A stretch of DNA of 33,743 nucleotides from Xanthobacteraceae bacterium (GTDB lineage: Bacteria; Pseudomonadota; Alphaproteobacteria; Rhizobiales; Xanthobacteraceae), in the NCBI GenBank assembly GCA_030037885.1, contig JASHPU010000144.1, positions 1 to 33,743 of the forward strand, read 5' to 3'. How positions within the stretch are numbered: position 1 is the stretch's first letter; every line of letters begins with the position of its first letter. Shown in pieces: positions 17,163 through 28,471 of this stretch. The translations under genes and the position numbers were made by a program. The notes under the pieces are model-generated. The model did not search any database. It saw only the letters and a program-made list of their open reading frames with translations, and was not told the origin of the DNA.

Positions 17163-18296
17163 TCAGGCTGAACCCGCGCGGCCGCCGAGAAATTCCTTCA
17201 CCTTGCCGAAGAAGCCGGAGGATTCCGGCTGCGTCACCGTGGACGACAGCCGCTCGAATTCCATCAACAATTCACGCTGCTTTTTGGTGAGACTCTGCGG
17301 TGTTTCGACCACGATCTGCACGTACATGTCGCCGCTCTGGCGGGCGCGCAGCACCGGCATGCCCTTGCCGGCAAGCCGGAAGCGCTGGCCGGATTGCGTG
17401 CCTTCCGGCACTTTGACGCGCGTCTTGCCGCCGTCGATGGTCGGAACCTCGAACTCGCCGCCCATGGCGGCGGTCACCATGGTGATCGGCACGCGGCAAT
17501 GCAGATCGGCGCCTTCGCGCTGAAAGAACGGGTGCGTCCCGATGGAGAGGAAAATGTAGAGATCGCCGGCAGGGCCGCCGCGGACGCCCGCCTCGCCTTC
17601 GCCGGCAAGCCGAATCCGTGTGCCGTCCTCGACGCCGGGCGGAATATTCACCGACAGGGTGCGCTCGCGGGTGACCCGGCCGGAGCCGGCGCACGAGCCG
17701 CACGGGCTGTCGATGACCTGACCGCGGCCCTGGCAGTTCGGGCAGGTGCGTTCCAGGGTGAAGAAGCCCTGGGCGTGGCGAACCTTGCCCTGGCCGGCGC
17801 ATGTCGGACAGGTTTTGGGCTTGGTCCCCGGCTTGGCGCCCGAGCCGGAGCACGCCTCGCAGGTAACCGATGTCGGGATGCGGATCTGTGCGCCCTTGCC
17901 GCCGTAAGCCTCCTGCAGCGAAATCTCCATGTTGTAGCGCAGGTCGGCGCCGCGTTCGCGACCTGAGCTGCGGCCGCGGCGGCCGCCCATGCCGAACAGA
18001 TCGTCGAAAATATCGGAGAACGTGGTGGCGAAATCCGCGCCGAAGCCTGCCGCGGTACCGCCCATGCCGTGTTCGAAGGCAGCGTGGCCGAAGCGGTCGT
18101 AGGCGGCGCGCTTGTCCGGATCTTTGAGGACCTCGTAGGCCTCGTTGATCTCCTTGAACCGGTGCTCGGCGTCCTTATCCGCCGGATGGCGATCCGGATG
18201 GCACGCCATCGCCTGCTTGCGGAAAGCCGCCTTGATTTCGGTCTCGCTCGCGGTGCGCTCGACTGCGAGGCTCTCGTAATAGCAGCGCTTGGCCAT
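17163..18296 (-). CDS. dnaJ: Chaperone DnaJ
   Basis: J-domain with [38 protein letters not shown]; CxxCxGxG zinc repeats [32 protein letters not shown]. Confidence 0.98.
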   Translation of the reverse strand: MAKRCYYESLAVERTASETEIKAAFRKQAMACHPDRHPADKDAEHRFKEINEAYEVLKDPDKRAAYDRFGHAAFEHGMGGTAAGFGADFATTFSDIFDDLFGMGGRRGRSSGRERGADLRYNMEISLQEAYGGKGAQIRIPTSVTCEACSGSGAKPGTKPKTCPTCAGQGKVRHAQGFFTLERTCPNCQGRGQVIDSPCGSCAGSGRVTRERTLSVNIPPGVEDGTRIRLAGEGEAGVRGGPAGDLYIFLSIGTHPFFQREGADLHCRVPITMVTAAMGGEFEVPTIDGGKTRVKVPEGTQSGQRFRLAGKGMPVLRARQSGDMYVQIVVETPQSLTKKQRELLMEFERLSSTVTQPESSGFFGKVKEFLGGRAGSA

Positions 18297-18446
18297 TGCC
18301 GTTCCCCTAGTCGATGGACATGTGGGAAGCCATTTGGCGCAAGCAAAGTATCTCGCCGCCCCCAATGCGGATCAGGAGACGGCATAGCGGCAAATTGTCT
18401 GAAATCGCCAGATTCACTCCTCCCTCCCGAACCGCCCCGCGGTCGA

Positions 18447-18467
18447 CCTCCCCCGCTTGGGGGGAGG
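18447..18467. repeat. Hairpin in the dnaK-dnaJ intergenic region
   Basis: CCTCCCCC-GCTTG-GGGGGAGG perfect 8-bp stem; no T tract. Confidence 0.65.
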
Positions 18468-18508
18468 CAAACCGTGTGCAAGACCTGCACATCAGGAGCG
18501 AGTGCGCT

Positions 18509-20428
18509 TTAAGCCGACTTCTTGTTCTTCTTGTCGTCGTCGACTTCGGTGAACTCGGCGTCGACGACGTCGTCCTTCTTGCCATCGGCACCGGGATCGG
18601 AGCCGCCGCCGGCCGGCTGCTCGGCAGCCTGCTTGTACATGGCCTCGCCGAGCTTCAGGGAGGCCTGCTGCAGCGCGTTGGTCTTGGCGCTGATCGCCGA
18701 CGCATCGCTGCCCTTGAGAGCTTCCTTCAAGTCAGCCATGGCGTTCTCGATGGCCCGGCGATCGGCTTCGCCAACCTTCGAGCCATGCTCCGCCAGCGCC
18801 TTCTCGGTGGAGTGCACCAGAGCTTCGGCGTGATTTTTCGCCTCGACTTCCGCCTTGCGCTTCTTGTCTTCCTCGGCGTGGGCTTCGGCGTCGCGAACCA
18901 TCTTCTCGATGTCCGCTTCGGAGAGGCCGCCGGACGCCTGGATGCGGATCTGCTGCTCCTTGCCGGTGCCCTTGTCCTTGGCCGAGACGTTGACGATGCC
19001 GTTGGCATCGATGTCGAACGTGACTTCGATCTGCGGCACGCCGCGCGGCGCCGGCGGAATGCCGATGAGATCGAACTGGCCGAGCAGCTTGTTGTCGGCC
19101 GCCATCTCGCGCTCGCCCTGGAACACGCGGATCGTCACCGCGGTCTGGCCGTCCTCGGCGGTGGAGAACACCTGACTCTTCTTGGTCGGAATCGTGGTGT
19201 TGCGATCGATCAGGCGGGTGAACACGCCGCCGAGTGTCTCGATGCCGAGCGACAGCGGCGTCACGTCGAGCAACAGCACGTCCTTGACGTCGCCTTGCAG
19301 CACGCCGGCCTGGATCGCGGCACCGACCGCAACCACCTCGTCGGGATTGACGCCCTTGTGCGGCTCCTTGCCGAACAGCTGCTTGACGGTCTCCTGCACC
19401 TTCGGCATGCGCGTCATGCCGCCGACCAGCACGACCTCATTGATTTCGGCCGCGGACACGCCGGCGTCCTTGAGCGCCTGCCGGCACGGATCGATGGTCT
19501 TGCGAATGAGATCCTCGACCAGCGCCTCGAACTTGGCGCGGGTGAGCTTCATGGTCAAATGCTTCGGGCCCGACGCATCGGCCGTGATGAACGGCAGATT
19601 GATTTCGGTCTGCGTCGTCGACGACAGCTCGATCTTGGCCTTTTCGGCGGATTCCTTCAGCCGCTGCAGCGCCAGCTTGTCGCGGCGCAGGTCGATGCCC
19701 TGCTCTTTCTGGAACTCGTCGGCCAGGTAGTTGACCAGCCGCATGTCGAAATCTTCGCCGCCCAGGAAGGTGTCGCCATTGGTCGACTTCACCTCGAACA
19801 CGCCGTCGCCGATCTCCAGGATCGAAATGTCGAACGTGCCGCCGCCGAGGTCGTAGACCGCGATGGTGCCGGTCTTCTGCTTGTCGAGCCCATAGGCCAG
19901 AGCGGCCGCGGTCGGCTCGTTGATGATGCGCAGAACTTCAAGCCCGGCGATCTTGCCGGCATCCTTGGTGGCCTGACGTTGGGCGTCATTGAAATAGGCC
20001 GGAACGGTGATGACGGCCTGCTCGACCTTGGCGCCCAGATAGGCTTCCGCGGTCTCCTTCATCTTCTGCAACACGAACGCGGAAATCTGCGACGGCGAAT
20101 AGGTCTTGCCCTCGACCTCGACCCAGGCGTCGCCGTTACTGGCGCGCGAAATCCTGTAGGGGACGAGCTTCTTGTCCTTCTCGACCATCGGATCGTCGTA
20201 GCGCCGGCCGATCAGGCGCTTGACGGCAAAAATCGTACGCTCCGGATTGGTGACCGCCTGGCGCTTCGCCGGCTGGCCGACCAGCCGCTCGCCCTCGTCC
20301 GTAAAAGCAACGATCGACGGTGTCGTCCGCATCCCCTCCGCATTCTCGATGACCTTCGGCGTCTTGCCTTCCATGACGGCGACGCACGAATTCGTGGTCC
20401 CGAGATCAATACCGATGACCTTGGCCAT
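18509..20428 (-). CDS. dnaK: Chaperone DnaK (Hsp70)
   Basis: [42 protein letters not shown]...[38 protein letters not shown]...C-terminal [14 protein letters not shown]. Confidence 0.99.
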   Translation of the reverse strand: MAKVIGIDLGTTNSCVAVMEGKTPKVIENAEGMRTTPSIVAFTDEGERLVGQPAKRQAVTNPERTIFAVKRLIGRRYDDPMVEKDKKLVPYRISRASNGDAWVEVEGKTYSPSQISAFVLQKMKETAEAYLGAKVEQAVITVPAYFNDAQRQATKDAGKIAGLEVLRIINEPTAAALAYGLDKQKTGTIAVYDLGGGTFDISILEIGDGVFEVKSTNGDTFLGGEDFDMRLVNYLADEFQKEQGIDLRRDKLALQRLKESAEKAKIELSSTTQTEINLPFITADASGPKHLTMKLTRAKFEALVEDLIRKTIDPCRQALKDAGVSAAEINEVVLVGGMTRMPKVQETVKQLFGKEPHKGVNPDEVVAVGAAIQAGVLQGDVKDVLLLDVTPLSLGIETLGGVFTRLIDRNTTIPTKKSQVFSTAEDGQTAVTIRVFQGEREMAADNKLLGQFDLIGIPPAPRGVPQIEVTFDIDANGIVNVSAKDKGTGKEQQIRIQASGGLSEADIEKMVRDAEAHAEEDKKRKAEVEAKNHAEALVHSTEKALAEHGSKVGEADRRAIENAMADLKEALKGSDASAISAKTNALQQASLKLGEAMYKQAAEQPAGGGSDPGADGKKDDVVDAEFTEVDDDKKNKKSA

Positions 20429-20536
20429 GGTTGTAATCCTCTCTTTCTCGGCAGGTCGGGCAGGCCCAAAGGCGCCCTCAGTCCGACCCCCGCATAGCCT
20501 AGCACCGCTCGGCGCGTCCCGAGCGATTTCCCTTGG

Positions 20537-20567
20537 CTCATATAGGAGGGCAGCAACGGCCTGCAAG
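20537..20567 (-). promoter_or_regulatory. Putative RpoH (sigma-32) heat-shock promoter of dnaK
   Basis: Minus strand CTTG (20567-20564) - 17 nt - CCTATATGAG (20546-20537), matching the alphaproteobacterial RpoH consensus CTTG-N17/18-CYTATNTNNG at every defined position; about 110 bp upstream of the dnaK ATG. Confidence 0.85.
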
Positions 20568-20925
20568 ACAGAAATGCCGATGGACCGCCACTCCGTGCGC
20601 CAAAGAGGCGATGCGGATCGCGCCTGCGACTGAACCGAGGGCGCGTACCGGCCGCCGCCAGCCGGACAGCGATATCGCCGCGAACGACGCGGCTACCGGC
20701 CGGCGGCATGTGCCATTGAGGCTCTCTTAACGGTGTCGCACGGAGCCTGGCAGCGGCAGCCGCCACGCTAGCCCCCGGTTAAGAAAATCCTGCCACGCAT
20801 CACGCAGGCGACCGGCACCGGCAAACGGTCGGAAGAGTTCGCGCGACACGGCGCCAGGGGGACGTGATGCCCACGCGTAGCGATGCCGTCGCGGCCGCGC
20901 CTGCGCCGCTCCTGCGTCATGCCAG

Positions 20926-22452
20926 GTGTCCGTTCGGAGCGGCGTCGTGACCGACGTCGACGTATTCGTGATCGGCGCCGGGCCCGCCGGGTTGACGGCA
21001 GCCTATTGCCTGAGCAAGCAAGGGGCCTCCGTCCTCGTCATCGAGCGCGACCCGGTCTATGTCGGCGGCATCAGCCGCACTGTTCGCTACAACGGGTTCC
21101 ATTTCGATATCGGCGGCCACCGCTTCTTCTCGAAATCAAAGGAAGTCGTCGCGCTGTGGCGCGAAATTTTGCCCGACGATTTTATCGCGCGGCCGCGGCT
21201 GTCGCGGATCTACTACGATGGCAAATTCTTTTCCTACCCGCTGAAGGCCTTCGAGGCGCTGCAAAAACTCGGCGTCTTCACCAGCGCCGCCTGCATGGCC
21301 TCCTACGCCTACGCCAAGCTTTTCCCAATCGCGCCGGCGCGCACCCTGCATGAGTGGGTGCGCAACCAGTTCGGCGAGCGGCTGTTCCAGATCTTCTTCA
21401 AAACCTATACCGAGAAAGTCTGGGGCATGTCCTGCGACGAGATTTCGGCGGACTGGGCGGCGCAGCGCATAAAGGGCCTCGACCTTACCACCGCCGTGCT
21501 CAACGGACTGCGACGGTCGCTGCGCCTTGCCGGCAACACCAAAGCAAACGGCGAGCCGGTCAAGACTTTGATCGAGAGCTTTCAGTATCCCCGTAAAGGC
21601 CCGGGCATGATGTGGGAGGCGGCCGCGCGGAAGATCGCGGCGCAGGGCGGGCGCATCCTGCTGGGCCACGAACTCCTCGCGCTCGAATTCGACGCCGCGC
21701 GCAATCTTTGGCGCATCGAGGTTGCCGCCGCAGGCGGCGAACGCGAAACCTACACGGCGCGGCACGTCGTCAGCTCGGCGCCGTTGCGCGAATTGGTCAG
21801 CCGATTGAAGCCCGCGCCGATCTCGCTCCTGCACGCGCGCGCTCTGCGTTACCGGGACTTCCTGACCGTGGCACTGATGGTGCGCAGGGTCGAGCTGTTT
21901 CCGGACAACTGGATCTACATTCACGACCCGCGCGTGAAGGTCGGACGGGTGCAGAATTTCCGTTCCTGGTCGCCCGAGATGGTGCCCGAGGGCATGAGCT
22001 GCCTCGGCCTCGAATATTTTTGCTTCGAAGGCGACGGCCTGTGGGCCGCATCGGACGACGATCTGATTGCATTGGCCAAAAGCGAGGCGGCGCAGATCGG
22101 GCTCATCGGCGCCGAAGACCTGGTCGATGCCTGCGTGGTACGCCAGGCCAAGGCCTATCCGGTTTACGATGAAGGCTATCGCGACAACGTCGCCGCCATT
22201 CGCCTCGACCTCGAGACCGCTTATCCGAACCTGCACGTGATCGGCCGCAACGGCATGCACCGCTACAACAACCAGGACCACGCGATGATGACGGGCATGC
22301 TCGCCGCGCGGAATATCATCGCTGGCGAGAGACTCTACGACGTATGGAACGTCAATGAAGACGCCGAATATCACGAGGCCGGCGAGGCCGGCATCCGCGA
22401 GGCGCTCGACAGCGTGCGGCTGGTGCCGGAGAAAGTCACGCGCGCGGCCTGA
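20926..22452 (+). CDS. NAD(P)/FAD-dependent oxidoreductase (protoporphyrinogen oxidase / UDP-galactopyranose mutase-like); start GTG 20926 or 20947
   Basis: DVFVIGAGPAGLTAAYCLSKQGASVLVIERDPVYVGGISRTVRYNGFHFDIGGHRFFSKSKEV; C-terminal VIGRNGMHRYNNQDHAMMTGMLAARNI. Confidence 0.88.
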   Translation: MSVRSGVVTDVDVFVIGAGPAGLTAAYCLSKQGASVLVIERDPVYVGGISRTVRYNGFHFDIGGHRFFSKSKEVVALWREILPDDFIARPRLSRIYYDGKFFSYPLKAFEALQKLGVFTSAACMASYAYAKLFPIAPARTLHEWVRNQFGERLFQIFFKTYTEKVWGMSCDEISADWAAQRIKGLDLTTAVLNGLRRSLRLAGNTKANGEPVKTLIESFQYPRKGPGMMWEAAARKIAAQGGRILLGHELLALEFDAARNLWRIEVAAAGGERETYTARHVVSSAPLRELVSRLKPAPISLLHARALRYRDFLTVALMVRRVELFPDNWIYIHDPRVKVGRVQNFRSWSPEMVPEGMSCLGLEYFCFEGDGLWAASDDDLIALAKSEAAQIGLIGAEDLVDACVVRQAKAYPVYDEGYRDNVAAIRLDLETAYPNLHVIGRNGMHRYNNQDHAMMTGMLAARNIIAGERLYDVWNVNEDAEYHEAGEAGIREALDSVRLVPEKVTRAA

Positions 22453-22636
22453 TTACGCCCGGTTGGCGCAACGCGGCATTATGGGCTGGCGCGTCGCACT
22501 GCGACGCAAGCCCGCCATCGAACACCGAGCGCGCGCCCGTCCAGGTGTTGAGAAAATCCCGCCCGAACACGAAATGGGTGGCGTCGATCCAGGGCCGCAG
22601 CGTCGACGGCGAGCCAGCGATGGCCGGATAGGCCAT
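22436..22636 (-). pseudogene. Possible N-terminal relic of a GT87/DUF2029-type membrane glycosyltransferase
   Basis: Minus-strand peptide ...LRPWIDATHFVFGRDFLNTWTGARSVFDGG... resembles the GRDFxNxWTxGR-like segment of GT87 proteins; no continuation in any frame. Confidence 0.4.
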
Positions 22637-22783
22637 TTCGAGCGTGACGAAAAAGGCGGCGCCGGCCCTTCATTTGGCGTAAAGCTCGTCTGCCGGGGTT
22701 TTGTCCGCCGAGGCTTGCGCCACAATCCCGTCGTGCATGGAGCGCACAGACATGCCGCGACGGTGTCGCGCAGTGGTGATCCG

Positions 22784-23485
22784 ATGAAGCCCAACATTCA
22801 GCAGAACCCGGCCGCAACGTCGCCCGCGGCCGGCGATGCAGCGAGTGGACTTCGTCTCTATCCCGGCTATTTGGACCGCGGCCGGCAGGCTGAGCTTCTC
22901 GTCGCGTTGCGGGACGCGCTTGCGGCGGCGCCGTTGTTCACGCCGCGCATGCCGGTATCCGGGCAGCCGTTCACGGTGCGTATGTCCAATTGCGGACCGC
23001 TGGGCTGGGTCTCGGATGTCGACGGCTATCGCTATGCGCCGAAGCATCCGCAGACCGGGCGGCAGTGGCCGCCCATTCCCGCGATACTGCTGGGAGCATG
23101 GCAAGAGCTTGGCTTCTATCCGCACCTGCCGGAAGCGTGCTTGATCAACTTCTACGGTCCGGCGGCGAAAATGGGCTTGCATCAGGACCGCGACGAGCAC
23201 GATTTTGACGCTCCTGTCGTTTCACTCTCGCTGGGTGATTCATGCCTGTTCCGTATCGGTGGTCGCAGACGCGGCGACCCGACCCGCTCGTTCCGCCTGC
23301 ATTCCGGCGACGCAATGGTTTTGGGTGCGGGCGCGCGGCTTGCATTTCACGGCGTTGACCGCATTCTGCCGGGCACGTCGACGCTGCTCGCCGAAGGCGG
23401 GCGGTTCAATTTGACACTGCGGCGGGTGACGCGTCCGGAACCTCAGAATGTCTGCCCTTCAAGCATGATCGAAAACGCAACATGA
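22784..23485 (+). CDS. alkB: Alpha-ketoglutarate-dependent dioxygenase AlkB
   Basis: LINFYGPAAKMGLHQDRDEHDFDAPVVSLSLGDSCLFRIGG...SGDAMVLGAGARLAFHGVDRI...RFNLTLRRV (HxD, H, RxNxTxR motifs). Confidence 0.95.
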   Translation: MKPNIQQNPAATSPAAGDAASGLRLYPGYLDRGRQAELLVALRDALAAAPLFTPRMPVSGQPFTVRMSNCGPLGWVSDVDGYRYAPKHPQTGRQWPPIPAILLGAWQELGFYPHLPEACLINFYGPAAKMGLHQDRDEHDFDAPVVSLSLGDSCLFRIGGRRRGDPTRSFRLHSGDAMVLGAGARLAFHGVDRILPGTSTLLAEGGRFNLTLRRVTRPEPQNVCPSSMIENAT

Positions 23486-24474
23486 CCACGACAAAGGCTT
23501 CCTTCATCGCCGCCGCAACGACGCTGGCAACGTACTTTGTCATGGCGCTGCTCGCCTTTCCGGCTCTGGCCGCCGAGCCGGTGTTTCCCACCGGCTCGCA
23601 CATCGGGCTGGTGCCGCCGCCCGGCATGGTCGCGGCAAAGACGTTTCCCGGATTTGTGGACGCCGACAAAAAGGCCGCCATCCTGATGACCGCGCTGCCC
23701 GCCGGCGCCTACGGCGACGTGGAAAAGACGCTGACCGCCGACGCGCTCAAGAAGCGGGGTATTACGGTGGAAAAGCGTGAATCGCTGCAGCTTGCCATCG
23801 GCGATGCCATCCTGATCGTCGGCACGCAGGTCGCGCCCGACAAGACGCCGTATCGCAAATGGCTGCTGCTCGCCGACGCGCACAATCTGACTGCCATGGT
23901 GAGTGTGCAGGTGCCCGAGCAAAGCAAGGCGTTTTCAAACGCCGTGGTGCGTGCCGCCCTCAATAGCCTGGCGTTGCGCGTAAGGGTGCCCGACTCGGAG
24001 CTGCTGACGATGCTGCCGTTCACCGTCGGCGATATGGCCGGTTTCCGCCTGGCCAACGTCATACCCGGCCGGGCGATGTTGCTGATCGACCGGCCCGACT
24101 ATCCGCACATGGTGGCGACGCCTGATCTGCCCGAATATGTCTACGATGCGCGATGCACGATCCTCGCCGCGCCGGGCGGGCCGACCGACAGGGACGGACA
24201 GTCGAACTTCGCGCGCGCCGCCTTTGCGGCAATCGGCGGCATCAAAGATGTCCAGATCACGATGGCTGAGCCGGTGCGGCTCGATCATCAGGACGGGTTC
24301 GAAACCGTCGCGCACGCCAAGGACGCCGCCACCGGAGTCGACCTGATGGTGGTGCAATGGCTCCGCTTCGGCAACAGCAGCGTCCTGCAAATGGTCGGCA
24401 TCGCCCGCGCGGCCATTTGGGACAGCGAGCTGGCGCGGCTGCGCAGCATGCGCGCCAGTATCGAGCTGAGGTGA
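23482..24474 (+). CDS. Exported hypothetical protein (signal peptide), translationally coupled to alkB
   Basis: 330-aa ORF, hydrophobic N-terminus MALLAFPALAAEP, ATGA overlap with alkB stop. Confidence 0.85.
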   Translation: MTTTKASFIAAATTLATYFVMALLAFPALAAEPVFPTGSHIGLVPPPGMVAAKTFPGFVDADKKAAILMTALPAGAYGDVEKTLTADALKKRGITVEKRESLQLAIGDAILIVGTQVAPDKTPYRKWLLLADAHNLTAMVSVQVPEQSKAFSNAVVRAALNSLALRVRVPDSELLTMLPFTVGDMAGFRLANVIPGRAMLLIDRPDYPHMVATPDLPEYVYDARCTILAAPGGPTDRDGQSNFARAAFAAIGGIKDVQITMAEPVRLDHQDGFETVAHAKDAATGVDLMVVQWLRFGNSSVLQMVGIARAAIWDSELARLRSMRASIELR

Positions 24475-24503
24475 GATGCGACCCCAGCCGCCGCGGCGGT
24501 GTT

Positions 24504-25154
24504 TTAGGATTCCGGCGCCGATGCCTTGGCGTTGTCGTTATTGGCATCCGATGCGGGCGCCGCCCTCGGCCCACCCTTTGATACGCCGACCATTGCGGGG
24601 CGCAAGACGCGGTCGCCCAGCATGTAGCCGGGCTGCACCACCTGCACGACGCTGCCGGCCGGAACCGAGGCATCCGGCACTTCGAAAATCGCCTGGTGCA
24701 GATTCGGATCGAATTTTTCGCGCAGTGGATTGAACTGCCGCACCCGGTTTTTTTCCAGAGCCTTCAACAGCTCGCGCTCGGTCAGCTCGACGCCTTCGAT
24801 GAGCGCCTTCATGGCGCCCTGTGCGCTCTCGCGGACCTCAGGCGTCACCGCATCGAGCGCGCGCCGCATATTGTCGGCGACGCCGATCATGTCACGGGCA
24901 AAGGCCGCAATGCCGCGGAGTTCGGCATCGCCGACCTCGCGGGCAGTGCGCTTGCGCAAGTTCTCCATCTCGGCAAGCGTGCGCAACAGCTTGTCTCTCA
25001 GATCCGCCGCCAACGCCGCTTGATCGGGCTCCGGCGCGGCTTGCACGTCCGCTGGCGCGGCATCCACCGGCGGCGGTGCCGGCTCCGGCCCGGGCCCGGC
25101 GGTTTCGGCGGAACGGGCCGCTTCCTCCTCGGCGTAAGCGGTCTTCTTGGTCAT
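24504..25154 (-). CDS. grpE: Nucleotide exchange factor GrpE
   Basis: [24 protein letters not shown]...[49 protein letters not shown]. Confidence 0.97.
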   Translation of the reverse strand: MTKKTAYAEEEAARSAETAGPGPEPAPPPVDAAPADVQAAPEPDQAALAADLRDKLLRTLAEMENLRKRTAREVGDAELRGIAAFARDMIGVADNMRRALDAVTPEVRESAQGAMKALIEGVELTERELLKALEKNRVRQFNPLREKFDPNLHQAIFEVPDASVPAGSVVQVVQPGYMLGDRVLRPAMVGVSKGGPRAAPASDANNDNAKASAPES

Positions 25155-25234
25155 GATTGTCCCCACAATTTGCCCCGCATATCAGGGCACTCCGGCCAAA
25201 AATCAAGCGCGGGAGGGGGATGGTCCGGGTCGGA

Positions 25235-26320
25235 TCAGCCCCCGAGCAGCTTGCTGACCACCTTGGCGGTGTAATCCACCATCGGGACGATGCGGGCGTA
25301 GTTGAGCCGGGTCGGGCCGATCACGCCGAGCACGCCGACAATATGCCCCGACCCGTCGTGGTAGGGCGCCACGATGGTCGAGGAGCCGGACAGCGAGAAC
25401 AATTTATTCTCCGAACCGATGAACACGCGGACCCCCTCCGCCTGCTGGGCGCGGCCGAGCAGATCGATCACTTCGCGGCGGGTTTCGAGATCGTCGAACA
25501 ACAGCCGGATGCGCTCGAGATCGGCGAGCACCTTGAGATCGTCGAGCAGATGCGCCTGCCCGCGCACGATGAGCTTGCGTTCCTCAGTCTCGCCGCCGGA
25601 CCAGCTCGCCAAGCCCGCTGCTACGATCTTTTGGGTCAATTGATCGAGTTCGGCTTCGCCTTCCTTGAGCTTCGCCTCGATTTCGGCCTTGACCTCGTCG
25701 AGGGTACGGCCGCGAATGCGCGCATTGACGAAATTGGCGGCTTCGATCAATGCCGAGCTTGGCAGGCCGAGCGGAATCCTGAGCACCCGGTTCTCCACCT
25801 GGCCGTCTTCGCCGACCAGGATCACGAGCCCGCGCTCCGGCTCGAGCTGCACGAATTCGATGTGCTTGAGCCGCGGATTGGCCTTGGCGGTCAGCACCAC
25901 CCCGGCCGCGCGGCTTAAGCCCGACAGCAGGCCCGACGCTTCGGTCAGCACCGCCTCGACCGATTTGGCTTGGCCGGAGGCGGCCACCTGCGCCTCGATC
26001 GCCTTGCGTTCCCGCTCGGTAAGATCGCCGATCTGCATCAGCGCATCGACGAAGAACCGCAATCCCAGTTCGGTCGGCAGCCGGCCGGCCGAAATGTGCG
26101 GCGCGTAAATCAATCCGAGCTGCTCGAGATCGGACATGACGTTGCGCACCGAGGCCGGCGACAATGTCATCGGCAACAGCCGCGACAGATTGCGCGAGCC
26201 GACCGGTTCGCCGGTCGCCAGGTAGCTCTCGACGATGCGGCGGAAAATCTCGCGCGAGCGCTCGTTGAGCTGCGCAAGGCCAAGCTGGTTCGCGGCAAGC
26301 GGCAGGTCGTGACTGGCCAA
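25235..26320 (-). CDS. hrcA: Heat-inducible transcription repressor HrcA; probable TTG start at 26320
   Basis: [75 protein letters not shown]; the listed ORF extends much further upstream than family N-termini and has no suitable ATG near the domain start. Confidence 0.93.
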   Translation of the reverse strand: MASHDLPLAANQLGLAQLNERSREIFRRIVESYLATGEPVGSRNLSRLLPMTLSPASVRNVMSDLEQLGLIYAPHISAGRLPTELGLRFFVDALMQIGDLTERERKAIEAQVAASGQAKSVEAVLTEASGLLSGLSRAAGVVLTAKANPRLKHIEFVQLEPERGLVILVGEDGQVENRVLRIPLGLPSSALIEAANFVNARIRGRTLDEVKAEIEAKLKEGEAELDQLTQKIVAAGLASWSGGETEERKLIVRGQAHLLDDLKVLADLERIRLLFDDLETRREVIDLLGRAQQAEGVRVFIGSENKLFSLSGSSTIVAPYHDGSGHIVGVLGVIGPTRLNYARIVPMVDYTAKVVSKLLGG

Positions 26321-26434
26321 CGCTAACTCCCCATGCTGACATGAAACTTGTCCATTTCGGTGCCGGCTTTCAAGTCGGTTCCCAGCTCGGTTAACGTGCG
26401 CATCAAAGCCAAAGGGCCGACTTAATAAACTGGG

Positions 26435-26896
26435 ATGACGATGATGATCAGCTTTCGTCCGGCCGTCCCCGAGGATTTCGACTATTGCGCGCGGCTTTAT
26501 TTCGTCGAGATGGAAACCATCATCCGCGAGCTGAAGCTGGACCTTCAGGCGCAAGCTGCCAGCTTTCGACGACAGTGGGACCTTGCCGATGTTCGCATCA
26601 TCAGGCTCGATGGCGCCGACATCGGCTGGCTGCAAAGTAGCCAACGAGACAGCACGCTGTTTCTTGCTCAGCTTTTCGTGGCTGGCAGTTTCCAGCATCG
26701 GGGCATCGGCACCGAGGTCATGCATCGTCTTATCGCGGCGGCCAATGAGGCGGGCCAGCCGATGACGCTTGAGGTGGTGAAGATCAATCCCGCCAAGCGG
26801 CTCTACGATCGGCTCGGCTTTCGCACCACCGGCGAGGACGATCGCAAGTATCACATGCGGCGCGAGCTGGACCGCGCAGAGCCGGCAGGCTTGTAG
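26435..26896 (+). CDS. GNAT family N-acetyltransferase
   Basis: [51 protein letters not shown]. Confidence 0.9.
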   Translation: MTMMISFRPAVPEDFDYCARLYFVEMETIIRELKLDLQAQAASFRRQWDLADVRIIRLDGADIGWLQSSQRDSTLFLAQLFVAGSFQHRGIGTEVMHRLIAAANEAGQPMTLEVVKINPAKRLYDRLGFRTTGEDDRKYHMRRELDRAEPAGL

Positions 26897-26897
26897 C

Positions 26898-28286
26898 TCA
26901 TTCCGCCGCGATCGCTTTTGGCACGCTGCGCAACCGCGCCATGAGGCCGCGCACGGACGTTAAATGCTCCAGATGAGCGATGGAATCGATGACCGCCGTA
27001 ATACCGGAAGGGGGCAAGACCCGTTTCGCATAAGTGGCAAATTTCTTTTCGATCTGCGCGCGCGACAGCGGATTCTCGTACGAGCCGAGCGGATGCTGGC
27101 AGCGCGCTGAAAACCTCGCGCCTTCGGCGGTTTCCACTTCCACTTCAGCCTGCGCGCCGCTGAGCGACGCGTCGGGGTGGACTTCGACGCGCTCGGCCGC
27201 GAAGCGCCGCAGCGTTTCGTCGTCGTAACGATCCGGCGCGAACTGCGCCAAGGTCAGCGCCTTGTCGTGCAGGATCACGGCGGCGGTGTAGTGCGCCGAG
27301 AGCAGCGCTTCGAACTTGGCTTTGTAGGTGCCGAACCCGCCATGCAGCCGAAATGCGCCCTCGGAGAGCGCGATGCGGACCTTGCGCACCGTGGCGAAAT
27401 CGACCGGCTGGCGGCCGATGAGATCGAACAGCGCCGTCACCATGCCCTGGATCAGCGATGCCGACGGCCACAGCCGCAGCGCGATTTGCTCGAGCTCCCA
27501 GCGTTGGCCGAGCTCGGCGATTGCCGCGTCCGGCTTGCCGCCTTCCGTGTAGGCATTATACAGCCCGCCATCCTGGGCGGTGAGAAACTCCTGCGTGGCG
27601 ACGAAGTGCTGCTGCGCCAACAGCGCCGCCAAGAGGCCCGACAACGCGCCGCGGCACTGATGGAATTTCACCGTCGGCGTGCCCCAGGCGGCAAACGTGC
27701 CGGCGGCTTGGCTGCCGGCTAACCCGAAGGCGCACGCCATGGTGTCGGCATCGAACCCAAGCAGCGAGCCGACCGCGGCCGCCGCACCGAACGGGCCGAT
27801 GACACCCGGCCCATGCCAGCCCCGCGCGCGAAATTTCGGATAATCAAGTCCGAGCCCGACCCGCGTCGTCACCTCACAACCGGCCGCAATAGCGGCAAGC
27901 AACGCACGGCCGGACAAGCCGTCGCGCTCCGCAACGGCCAGCGCCGGCGGAATCACTTCGGGCGTGACATGGGTGAGCGTGGCGCGATGCACGTCGCACA
28001 TGGTGACGGCGGTGACCAGATAGGCGTTGAGGAGCGTGGCGCCGACCAGCGACAGCGGCTCGCCGCCGATCACGCTTGCCTCGCACGATTGCGCCAGCGC
28101 TCCGGCAAGCGCCGCGACCTGTCCGGTCTCCTCGCCGAGCCGCCCGGCGACCGCACAGGCAAGCGCGTCCAGCAGCAGATTTTTGCAATGATCGCGCACC
28201 CGCTGCGGGATGTCGTCGTAGCGCAGCGCCGCGGCAAACCTCGCCAGTTCTTGGGTCGCTTCCGGTATCGCCATTTCCGCCGCCAT
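26898..28286 (-). CDS. MmgE/PrpD family protein
   Basis: [36 protein letters not shown]...[24 protein letters not shown]...[22 protein letters not shown]...[21 protein letters not shown]. Confidence 0.92.
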   Translation of the reverse strand: MAAEMAIPEATQELARFAAALRYDDIPQRVRDHCKNLLLDALACAVAGRLGEETGQVAALAGALAQSCEASVIGGEPLSLVGATLLNAYLVTAVTMCDVHRATLTHVTPEVIPPALAVAERDGLSGRALLAAIAAGCEVTTRVGLGLDYPKFRARGWHGPGVIGPFGAAAAVGSLLGFDADTMACAFGLAGSQAAGTFAAWGTPTVKFHQCRGALSGLLAALLAQQHFVATQEFLTAQDGGLYNAYTEGGKPDAAIAELGQRWELEQIALRLWPSASLIQGMVTALFDLIGRQPVDFATVRKVRIALSEGAFRLHGGFGTYKAKFEALLSAHYTAAVILHDKALTLAQFAPDRYDDETLRRFAAERVEVHPDASLSGAQAEVEVETAEGARFSARCQHPLGSYENPLSRAQIEKKFATYAKRVLPPSGITAVIDSIAHLEHLTSVRGLMARLRSVPKAIAAE

Positions 28287-28471
28287 GTGTTTCTCCCTGA
28301 GCTTGCCGCAAAACCCTAGCGAACCGCCGTCACTCCTGGCAACGCCGCTGCGGTGAACAATGCCGCGAAGTGCTGCGGCGCGCTCTTGTGGCGACCCCGT
28401 CCAAACGCCTAAAAGCGTGCGCCCGGTTTGCCCGCCAGGCGGGCCGAGCAATGGCGCCAAGGAGACCCCGC

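Noticed and set aside
18314-20497. 727-aa ORF on the plus strand opposite dnaK
   Set aside because: Antisense shadow of a GC-rich, codon-biased gene; composition is low complexity in D/R/L/G, no recognisable domain, and dnaK antisense ORFs of this kind are a known artefact
21136-22374. 412-aa minus-strand ORF opposite the FAD oxidoreductase
   Set aside because: Mirror-frame ORF with no domain signal; the sense protein is clearly real
26321-26854. N-terminal extension of the hrcA ORF to 539 aa
   Set aside because: Antisense to the GNAT gene and lacks homology-like sequence; HrcA family begins near the TTG at 26320
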